Below are positions 8,760-15,143 of a stretch of DNA of 45,475 nt, in pieces (within the stretch, counting starts at the first letter, position 1; each line of letters begins with the position of its first letter). The notes beneath the pieces were generated by a model. That model had not been told where the DNA came from. It saw only the letters and a list, made by a program, of their open reading frames with translations, and made no database searches. Location of the stretch: contig WVZY01000076.1 in the NCBI GenBank assembly GCA_011772205.1, positions 69,092 through 114,566 of the forward strand, read 5' to 3'. The DNA is from Candidatus Latescibacterota bacterium. Its GTDB lineage: Bacteria; Krumholzibacteriota; Krumholzibacteriia; WVZY01. The position numbers were made by a program, and so were the translations under genes.

Positions 8760-9866
8760 ATGAGCGTCATTTCAACACGGCCGTTTCCGCCAATTCTTCC
8801 GGATAGGATCCTCGGCATGACCGAGGAGGAGCAAATCGACCGGATCCGAGGACACAAGGCGAGGCTGGGGAAAAAGTTAGTCATACTGGGGCATCACTAC
8901 CAGCGAGAATCGATCATAGGAGTATCGGACTTCGTTGGGGACAGCTTTGGGCTCTCAGCGAGTGCCGCATCCCAGAAGAATGCGAAGCACATTATTTTTT
9001 GTGGAGTTCACTTCATGGCAGAGAGCGCGCGGGTGCTCGCATCGCCAAGCCAACGTGTTTTTCAACCGAATTTGACAGCCGGTTGCCCCATGGCGGATAT
9101 GGCGGATATCGATGACGTGGAGGTTGCATGGGAATCGATACAGCAAGTGCTAGGATCCGATGCGGTGATTCCCATTACATATATGAATTCATCAGCCGAT
9201 ATAAAGGCTTTTTGCGGGCGTAATGGCGGGGCTGTTTGTACCTCATCGAACGCAGGTCGGGTTTTCGAGTGGGCGCTGGATAAGGGCAGGAAAATCATTT
9301 TCTTCCCCGATGAACATCTAGGTCGAAACACAGCCAACGCGCTCGGCATACCCAAGCGCCAGCAAATCTTATGGAATCCTAACTTGCCAAATGGCGGAAA
9401 CTCGATTGAAGATATTCGGAACGCCGTCGTCACTTTGTGGAAAGGATTTTGCCACGTCCATACTCACTACACTGTCGAGCATATCCGAGAAGCGAGGAAG
9501 CGATATCCGAATTGTAAAATCGTCGTTCATCCCGAATGCAAAGATGACGTCGTTGCCGAAGCCGATGAGGCAGGATCGACCAGTTTCATATGCAGCTACG
9601 TGGAACAAGCCGCCTCTGGAGCGACGATCCTGATCGCCACGGAGGTTAATCTGACAACGAGACTGGCCCATGAGTATCCGGATAAGACGATCCTGCCGGT
9701 ATCCCGATCCCTCTGTCACAATATGTACAGGATCAATCCTGGCAATCTTCTCTACACACTGGACAATCTTGGAAAAGTCAACGAAGTGTTCGTCGATCCT
9801 GAAGTTTTGGAAGGAGCCAGGCTGGCTCTGCAGAAGATGCTGGAGCTTGCTCAACCCATCGATTAA
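8760..9866 (+). CDS. nadA: Quinolinate synthase
   Basis: A 368-residue NadA, which condenses iminoaspartate with dihydroxyacetone phosphate to quinolinate for NAD synthesis in the cytoplasm. Recognisable segments are GHHYQRESIIGVSDFVGDS, GVHFMAESARVL, ITYMNSSADIKAFCG, FFPDEHLGRNTA, VVHPEC and ATEVNLTTRLA. Three cysteines fit the [4Fe-4S] ligands: C109 (GCPMADM), C231 (GFCHVH) and C319 (SLCHNMYRI). It is slightly longer than the roughly 300-350-residue average because of extra residues between the first two ligands. AAGGGA precedes the ATG. nadB and nadC are not in the window. Confidence 0.95.
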   Translation: MSVISTRPFPPILPDRILGMTEEEQIDRIRGHKARLGKKLVILGHHYQRESIIGVSDFVGDSFGLSASAASQKNAKHIIFCGVHFMAESARVLASPSQRVFQPNLTAGCPMADMADIDDVEVAWESIQQVLGSDAVIPITYMNSSADIKAFCGRNGGAVCTSSNAGRVFEWALDKGRKIIFFPDEHLGRNTANALGIPKRQQILWNPNLPNGGNSIEDIRNAVVTLWKGFCHVHTHYTVEHIREARKRYPNCKIVVHPECKDDVVAEADEAGSTSFICSYVEQAASGATILIATEVNLTTRLAHEYPDKTILPVSRSLCHNMYRINPGNLLYTLDNLGKVNEVFVDPEVLEGARLALQKMLELAQPID

Positions 9867-9927
9867 CCTTCAAAATAAACCGGATCACTCTTTGCAGGCA
9901 ACGGCACAGGGCGACTGCAGTTGGCCG

Positions 9928-10620
9928 TTAGTTGTTCCTGACCCGGTATCTCAGAAAGACCTCCTGGCCGACCTTTTTTGCGGAGATAAGCGCAAGTGTC
10001 GGATGAAATGCCTTGAGAAATCCTGCCCCATCAACCACGGTAGGTGCATGAGCACCTCCAATGATCCGGGGAGTTACCGTTAGGTAGATTTCGTTCACGT
10101 ACCCCCCCTTGAAAAATGAAAAGTTCAGTGCACCTCCGCCCTCCACGAGAATGCGCTCGAAACCCCGTCCATGCAAATCTTCGAGTACCCTTCCGAGAAA
10201 AGACCCGCGGCGGGGAAGCACTATTACCTCCGCGTATTTGGCAAAACGCTTCCTTTCGTTCTCCCTCGCTGTCTTCGTGGTGTAAAGTATCTTTTGCGTG
10301 TCGGGATGCTTGAAGAAGGGGCGCCGTATTGGAATTCCCAGGGACCTGCTGAGCAGCACGTTGACAGGATGCAGGGTGAGCCTTCTTTTTTCCCGAAGTC
10401 TTCTAATTTTGGGATCTCTGATGATGAGCGGGTGTCCGTCCACCCGGAGCGTCCCGGCACCGATAATCACAGCGTCCACGCGTGATCTCAACACATCCAT
10501 CATATAACGGTCGTTCTTGGAGCCAAGGGTGATCTGCTCCCTCCGGTGGGTGGAGATCTTTCCATCGGCGCTCATGGCCATGTTCATGATGACGTAAGGC
10601 CTCAAAGCTGATTTCAACAT
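9928..10620 (-). CDS. Stand-alone RibD C-terminal-type pyrimidine reductase
   Basis: A 230-residue protein of the RibD C-terminal/dihydrofolate-reductase-like fold. It shows the typical N-terminus (YVIMNMAMSADGKIST), the middle segment AVIIGAGTLRVDGHPLIIR and the substrate-side motif ERILVEGGGALNFSFF. In most bacteria this domain is fused to the RibD deaminase; here it stands alone, as in archaeal and fungal RIB7-type reductases. Likely role: NADPH-dependent reduction of the ribosylamino-pyrimidine phosphate in riboflavin synthesis. A related reductase acting on another substrate cannot be excluded. I start at the ATG at 10620 because AAAAGGA lies about 8 bases upstream; the GTG at 10626 is too close to it. 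It is convergent with nadA. Confidence 0.82.
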   Translation of the reverse strand: MLKSALRPYVIMNMAMSADGKISTHRREQITLGSKNDRYMMDVLRSRVDAVIIGAGTLRVDGHPLIIRDPKIRRLREKRRLTLHPVNVLLSRSLGIPIRRPFFKHPDTQKILYTTKTARENERKRFAKYAEVIVLPRRGSFLGRVLEDLHGRGFERILVEGGGALNFSFFKGGYVNEIYLTVTPRIIGGAHAPTVVDGAGFLKAFHPTLALISAKKVGQEVFLRYRVRNN

Positions 10621-10808
10621 ATTCACATCCTTTTCAACAGCAACTTCGCGCTGATTATATCAATGTTAGCGTGCCATCGAAACCGTTTCATCCATTGGAA
10701 ATTTTGTCAAAGCACCTTTTGCCGGCTTCACGATGATTTCGCTGGAGTCCAGCCTATTAATTGGGTATCCGATTGCAAAATAATAAATAAGCTAAATAGC
10801 TCGTTCGC

Positions 10809-10883
10809 ATGCCAGTTGGAATAATCTATGCGAGTTGCAGAGAAGAGATGATCGATGAAGTGATAAGGGGTTTGCGTTCGTGA
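10809..10883 (+). CDS. Possible 24-residue leader ORF overlapping the hydrogenase protease start
   Basis: An ATG at 10809, directly after an in-frame TAG 9 bases upstream, opens 24 codons (MPVGIIYASCREEM then IDEVIRGLRS). Its TGA overlaps the GTG start of the next gene as GTGA. There is no clear ribosome site. The stop/start overlap suggests translational coupling, but a frame this short can arise by chance. Confidence 0.22.
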   Translation: MPVGIIYASCREEMIDEVIRGLRS

Positions 10884-11359
10884 AAGTGCTCATCCTTGGT
10901 TTGGGAAACACCCACTTGTCTGATGATGGAGTCGGAGTTCACATCGCCCGGCGCCTCAAGACCCTCCTCGGTAATTCCGATATTTCCATTGAAGACTCAG
11001 ACCTTTCGGGAGCCGGTCTATTGCAAATTATCGGAGGCTATGATTGTGTCTTTTTGATCGATGCGATCGAAACGATGGACGGAGTTCCCGGCCACATCTA
11101 CCGCTTCAATCTATCCGACGAAGCGGTTCTTCAAGATCCTCCACCGGCCGCGCATGTGGATTTCGGCGAGTTCTCGAACGGTTCAACCGCACATCTCCTT
11201 ATGCCAAAAGATGTTATCCTTTACGCGGTTGAAACGAAAGATCGAGTAACGTTTTCCAAAGGTTGCACTCCTGAAGTCCGCGAGTCTATCACCCGGGTCA
11301 CTGAGTTGGTTCTGGACGAGCTGCAGCGGGAACTTTTTACCGGCCGGCGATTACAATGA
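10880..11359 (+). CDS. Hydrogenase maturation protease
   Basis: A 159-residue peptidase of the HyaD/HupD/HycI family (M52). It clips the C-terminal tail of the large subunit of a [NiFe] hydrogenase after nickel is inserted. The diagnostic start LILGLGNTHLSDDGVGVH is present, with the nickel-sensing aspartate in SDDGVG, and DCVFLIDAIE follows with the second ligand. The gene begins with GTG at 10880, with AAGGGG 9 bases upstream. No hydrogenase structural or hyp genes lie in this window, so the protease is an orphan here. In some lineages the substrate is a group 3 or 4 hydrogenase encoded elsewhere. Confidence 0.88.
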   Translation: MKVLILGLGNTHLSDDGVGVHIARRLKTLLGNSDISIEDSDLSGAGLLQIIGGYDCVFLIDAIETMDGVPGHIYRFNLSDEAVLQDPPPAAHVDFGEFSNGSTAHLLMPKDVILYAVETKDRVTFSKGCTPEVRESITRVTELVLDELQRELFTGRRLQ

Positions 11360-11850
11360 GTTGAATACGCGAAGACAGCCAGTGTCCTGAAATCTGGTGA
11401 CTCTCATCCGGCGTACTCCAACACCGGACTCATTTGGGGCTCAGAGCACTTCGGGGTTGTAAACGTAGCACCCCCCTACCTGTCCCAAACGCTCTGGGCC
11501 CTTATGATTTTTATGTAAAGCGGATTGTCATCTTGTCCATCGGTCTGCAGGTCGATTTGATATTTTGGCAAAACTCTTCTGGAGGTGGCAGGATGAGCTA
11601 ATATGGATTGCATCGCGATCTCGCTAACGTATCTTACATCAAGAAGTTATCTTGCGGCAGGAGGTTCAGTCGACCCGAAATCAAGTGGTACAGAATTTGC
11701 CCTTTGGTCGGTCGGCAGGAGTGGTATCAAGCACGGGGGTTGAGCGGCGACGGAAGGTCGTCTGCTCCAATCGCCTTGTTCCGCGGCGCCCGAAGGTCGG
11801 CATCGCATTATTGCTCCTCCTGCAACGCATCCAGGCCCGCGAGGGCCGAA

Positions 11851-12103
11851 AAAAAGCCCGGAACTTGCTGGTGGACGAGCCCATAGCCGTGAGTGGGTTC
11901 GCCGTATCGAGAATCACTGGGTTTCATTGACCTGCGGGGAAAAGCAAAGAGCGGTTTCTGGGCCGTGATGGTTTGGGTGGATGGCCTCTTAAGCCGCAGC
12001 AAAAGCCCGAGAGGGATGGGGCTCAACTCCCGGAAACCGTCTGCTTTTGGTCAAAGGGAAGCCGAAGGGTGGGATTCTTTAGAAGCTCGTTGCCGGGCTT
12101 TTT
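11851..12103. ncRNA. Candidate structured RNA, about 253 nt, closed by an 11-bp long-range helix
   Basis: Helices seen by eye: 11851-11861 with 12093-12103 (AAAAAGCCCGG/CCGGGCTTTTT, 11 bp); 11875-11880 with 12085-12090 (6 bp); 11932-11937 with 11994-11999 (CTGCGG/CCGCAG) enclosing 11947-11951 with 11986-11990; and 12000-12006 with 12043-12049 (CAAAAGC/GCTTTTG). They are mutually compatible and form a multibranched fold. On the plus strand the closing helix ends in a T-rich tract like a terminator. A competing partner, AAAAGCCCG at 12001-12009, could also pair with the 3' arm. Strand is undecided because the minus strand also ends in a T-run. It lacks the landmarks of tmRNA, RNase P and SRP RNA. 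A non-autonomous mobile element with inverted ends is the alternative. Confidence 0.35.
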
Positions 12104-12191
12104 CTTTTTGCGTAGCAACGCCGCTTTGTGATCGTCTCTCTCTCGATCCACAACACGTTTTGAAACTGATAATCATTTGTAATTTTTGAAC

Positions 12192-12220
12192 TTGACGATT
12201 CTTTGGTCCTTATCTATCTT
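12192..12220 (+). promoter_or_regulatory. Promoter for the dsrE-like / methyltransferase / DUF1858 group
   Basis: TTGACG at 12192-12197 (5 of 6) and TATCTT at 12215-12220 (4 of 6) with a 17-base spacer, in an AT-rich stretch after the T-rich end of the structured element. Predicted leader is about 100 bases before the ATG at 12325. Confidence 0.45.
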
Positions 12221-12324
12221 TGAATATGAAGTTTCGGATTTAAAGGGGTTTATTTCCATTATTAGGATACTTTTTACATCGGGCGAATTCCAATGGAATG
12301 GGGAAAGCCCGAAGATGTGTTTAG

Positions 12325-12783
12325 ATGAGGCTAGTTGTTTTTCTTCACGGTTCCCGGTACGACCGACTCTATCAGGCGGTGAATCTCATTGTGACGGCCG
12401 CAGCAATGGGGTGGAAATGTCACCTCTTTCTGTTTTTTGGGGCGCTCGCCTCGTTTATGAGCGGGAGTTGGGACGACGTTAATGTATCAGCTGCGGGGGA
12501 AGGGGACCGACCTGATGTGAAGCGCTCCGGCCCGTCGGCAGAAGATCCTTGTGGAGCCGAGGAGCTCCAGCGTGGATTCGAGCGCGCTAATATTCCATCG
12601 CTCTACGGGTTGCTGGAGAAAGCCCGCCGGGAGTCGGGAGGCGTGACGGTTTGCGCGTGCAGTACGTCGGTAAGGCTCCTGAATCTCGATCCCGCCTCCG
12701 TCAAAGCGCGCGTTGATGAAATCGTCGGTCTTTCCACGATGCTTCAGATCGCATCCGAAGCGGAACACGCAATCTATATATAA
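12325..12783 (+). CDS. DsrE/DsrF-like family protein
   Basis: A 152-residue protein resembling the DsrE/DsrF/TusD fold. It begins with a strand (LVVFLHGSRYDRLYQAVN), then helix and strand TAAAMGWKCHLFLFFGAL, and ends with the family-typical VKARVDEIVGLSTMLQIA. A CxC pair (C110, C112 in TVCACSTSVRLL) sits where DsrE/TusD proteins carry their reactive cysteine, so a sulfur-transfer or redox role is plausible. The middle segment (residues 50-85) is polar and probably a loop. No clear ribosome site is visible. It is the first gene of a three-gene plus-strand group with a methyltransferase and an oxidase-like/DUF1858 fusion. Confidence 0.7.
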   Translation: MRLVVFLHGSRYDRLYQAVNLIVTAAAMGWKCHLFLFFGALASFMSGSWDDVNVSAAGEGDRPDVKRSGPSAEDPCGAEELQRGFERANIPSLYGLLEKARRESGGVTVCACSTSVRLLNLDPASVKARVDEIVGLSTMLQIASEAEHAIYI

Positions 12784-12797
12784 ATTACCTAACTCAA

Positions 12798-13568
12798 ATG
12801 CTGAACGCCTCAATGAATTTCTATATGGAAATCGCTCCCTTCTACGATGACCTGTTCCCCCTCGACGAGCGCAAGAACAAGTTTTTCCGCGATCTATTCG
12901 TCGCGAACAATGCGCAGACTGTTCTGGATCTTGGATGCGGCACTGGGAGCCTCGCCAACGCGTTGGCGAACGAGGGATTTTCAGTTATCGGAATCGACAG
13001 CAGCGAGGGGCTCGTCGCAGTAGGCATGGCAAACGCCACCGGGAACGCCCAAATATCTTTTATCGTTTCGGAGATGAATGCGCTATCTCTTCGTGAATCG
13101 CATGCATTCGATGCGATCATTTGCATCGGAAACTCGCTCCCTCATTTAAGAAGTAAGGAAGAAGTCAGAAAAGCTCTGGATGCGTGGACAAAGCTGATTC
13201 GGGAAAAAGGGTTGCTCGTCATTCAAATGCTGAATTTCAAACGGCTGCATGAGATAGGGTGTGTCGAGTTGCCGGAGCTCACAGCTCCTCCTCGGGACGG
13301 TAATGCCGGCTTGAGCTTGAGACGCGTTTACCAATGGAGCGATGGTTACGCGATTTTCAAGCCGGAGGTGGTCAGACGTGCATCTGCACGCGGATTCGCG
13401 ATCCCCATGACAGCCGTTTCTCATGATGAACTTTGGAGCATTCTCGAGGAATGCGGAATTGCAAGCTGTGGCACATATGAGAACTTCAGCATGAAGGAGT
13501 GGAGCGAATCTTCGACTTCATTTGTCACGGTTGGGCGAAAAATGCGCGAACCCTTGGCTAATAGATAG
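12798..13568 (+). CDS. Class I SAM-dependent methyltransferase
   Basis: A 256-residue soluble methyltransferase. Motif I is VLDLGCGTGSLANALANEG, the acidic ribose-binding loop is VIGIDSSEGLV, and motif IV is FDAIICIGNSLPHL. The beginning MEIAPFYDDLFPLDE is typical of small-molecule methyltransferases of this type. The start is uncertain: ATG at 12798 or the one at 12813, neither with a good ribosome site. It is 14 bases after the DsrE-like gene, so co-transcribed. The substrate is unknown. Confidence 0.85.
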   Translation: MLNASMNFYMEIAPFYDDLFPLDERKNKFFRDLFVANNAQTVLDLGCGTGSLANALANEGFSVIGIDSSEGLVAVGMANATGNAQISFIVSEMNALSLRESHAFDAIICIGNSLPHLRSKEEVRKALDAWTKLIREKGLLVIQMLNFKRLHEIGCVELPELTAPPRDGNAGLSLRRVYQWSDGYAIFKPEVVRRASARGFAIPMTAVSHDELWSILEECGIASCGTYENFSMKEWSESSTSFVTVGRKMREPLANR

Positions 13569-13624
13569 TCTGGTGTTTCTTAAATCGTTGGGCTACAAAA
13601 TGGAATTCGAACGAAAGGCAGCTC

Positions 13625-14671
13625 ATGGATCGTTATATGAAAGGTTTCATCGTTTCGTCACTTATTTATTTTCTGCTTGGAGCGATAATAGGGCTCCTGA
13701 TGGGAATTAGCCCGCAGTTCTTCCATCTGCAGTTCACACATGTGCATTTCAATCTTCTTGGCTTTATGGCGATGATGATCTATGGGGTGGGCTATTTCAT
13801 ATTGCCGAGATTCAATGCAAAGCCCCTCAAGTGGCCTAGATTGGTACCGCTCCATTTCTACCTGGCGAATACGGGGCTTATCGGCATGTGCTTGTTCCAC
13901 TATCTAAATCTGTTCTCCAGCAGTGAGGTAATGGCCTCCCTCTTTGTTTTTTTTGCTGTCGTCGAAGCATTCTCCGTGTTTCTCTTTGTGGTCAATGTGA
14001 TAACGGTCCTGACTGGAAGAGTGGCAGCGGCTACTGCAACTGAGGGCAGGTCGAGCGGGGCGGGGGCGGTATCTGTTGCGCAGGGGAGCCGTGCAAAGGG
14101 CCAAACCAAACCTGCGGGCGGCGTGAGGCCACCGGCTTCGCAAAATATGCATTTGGAAGGTCGGAAGACCATCTCGCCGAACACGCGGGTGGGAGAAATC
14201 CTGGAACGTTACCCAGGATCGGAACGTGTATTGGGAGAAGCTGGCATCCGCGCGCTTCTAAACCCAGCGCACGCGGAGCAGGTGAAAAAGCTTCCTGTGA
14301 CTCTGCGAGCCGCCTGCGAGAGGCATGGCGTTGATCTCGACGCGCTGATCAATGAGCTGGAAGCTTTTGTCACAGCCGGGGAACCGGAGGCGGCAGAATC
14401 AGTGAGGAAGACAGCTGGAACCGCCCATGATGAAGGTGGTTACTCTGATTCGGAGGGGAGCGCCTCGGGGCCGATAACGGCCGGGATGCTGATCGGGGAA
14501 ACTCTCCAGCATTTTCCACAAACGGAGGCCGTCTTCAAGAAGTACTTCGGGAATGGGTGTTTTGACTGTCCGGGGCAGGTAACGGAAAGTATCGCCCAGG
14601 GAGCGCTGTTGCACAACGTCGATCCGGACGCGTTGGTCCGGGAGCTCAACGATGTGATGCGTCGGGGATAA
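13625..14671 (+). CDS. Fusion: short heme-copper-oxidase subunit I-like membrane domain plus two DUF1858 domains
   Basis: 348 residues. The first 135 form four membrane helices (about 8-27, 42-60, 77-97, 104-130). Helix 2 begins THVHFNLLGF and ends GVGYFILPRF, the pattern of heme-b-binding helix 2 in cbb3/NO-reductase-type subunits (H39 or H41 as candidate ligand). The other catalytic helices are absent, so it is not an oxidase by itself. A Gly/Ala/Lys-rich linker leads to two DUF1858-like domains. The first is about 182-255 (PNTRVGEILERYPGSERVL) and lacks cysteines. The second is about 282-348 and contains GNGCFDCPGQVTES, a CxxC pair (C312, C315) like the redox-disulfide domain associated with hybrid cluster protein and ScdA/Ric. 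Likely a membrane-bound heme/thiol sensor or repair protein (inference). Confidence 0.75.
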   Translation: MDRYMKGFIVSSLIYFLLGAIIGLLMGISPQFFHLQFTHVHFNLLGFMAMMIYGVGYFILPRFNAKPLKWPRLVPLHFYLANTGLIGMCLFHYLNLFSSSEVMASLFVFFAVVEAFSVFLFVVNVITVLTGRVAAATATEGRSSGAGAVSVAQGSRAKGQTKPAGGVRPPASQNMHLEGRKTISPNTRVGEILERYPGSERVLGEAGIRALLNPAHAEQVKKLPVTLRAACERHGVDLDALINELEAFVTAGEPEAAESVRKTAGTAHDEGGYSDSEGSASGPITAGMLIGETLQHFPQTEAVFKKYFGNGCFDCPGQVTESIAQGALLHNVDPDALVRELNDVMRRG

Positions 14672-14685
14672 AAACGGGCGAAAGA

Positions 14686-15015
14686 TCATGCACGTCTCAA
14701 GGCATCTTTGATCGCTTTCCGGAGATGCCTCTTGACATGGTGGATTCTCCTGCGGTATAGCGCCGCTTCTTTGTATTCCTTGCGAGCGAGCGCATCGCCG
14801 CGCTTCGTCTTGAGTTCTCGGATTTTCTTCTTTAAAGCTTCTCTGTCAGCTGGAATTTTCTCCAGCCTTACATGGGTATCAATGCCTAATTTCTCGCAAA
14901 GGAGCTCTATGAGTTGCTCCTTTTTCATTCCGGAGACGCCCTTGACGTCGGGGAATTTCTGTGCTTCTTCGCGGAGCTTTACAACAGTCATTTTACGAAG
15001 CTGATCATAATCCAT
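14686..15015 (-). CDS. Small Rho-N/SAP-like domain protein with a basic helical tail
   Basis: 109 residues. The N-terminal 45 match the Rho N-terminal/SAP-like fold (MTVVKLREEAQKFP, then KEQLIELLCEKL), which binds nucleic acid. The remainder (about 55-109) is a strongly basic helix pair (REALKKKIRELKTKRGDALA, then YRRRIHHVKRHLRKA) that resembles the UvrB/UvrC coiled-coil motif. Probably a nucleic-acid-binding protein; no partner is suggested by neighbours. GGAGG precedes the ATG on its strand. It ends 14 bases from the convergent DUF1858 fusion gene. Confidence 0.75.
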   Translation of the reverse strand: MDYDQLRKMTVVKLREEAQKFPDVKGVSGMKKEQLIELLCEKLGIDTHVRLEKIPADREALKKKIRELKTKRGDALARKEYKEAALYRRRIHHVKRHLRKAIKDALRRA

Positions 15016-15143
15016 CTCCGGGCCTCCTTTCAGTCCGCCGGAAGTTTCTGATGATCACCATGTTACGAGAGTTTCTCTCATTCTGCAAGGGCTGATAAGT
15101 GTTTTCAGCCTGTTTTGCGCATCATCGCCTCGTTGAATGTGCA

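Larger units (their letters stand above)
11360..12324. other. Long gene-free region with several complementary segments
   Basis: I find no believable gene in these 965 bases: overlapping short frames on both strands have no recognisable content and no ribosome sites. What it does hold are inverted sequences. A nested stem lies 77 bases downstream of the protease gene (11437-11447 with 11491-11501, one G-U pair, enclosing 11453-11457 with 11470-11474). A multi-helix element covers 11851-12103, listed separately. A promoter for the next gene is near 12192. The last 150 bases are clearly more AT-rich. Confidence 0.6.

Noticed and set aside
11608-11930. Overlapping plus-strand frames of about 92 codons in the gene-free region
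   Set aside because: No ribosome sites, no ordered sequence, and they overlap each other and the candidate RNA structure.
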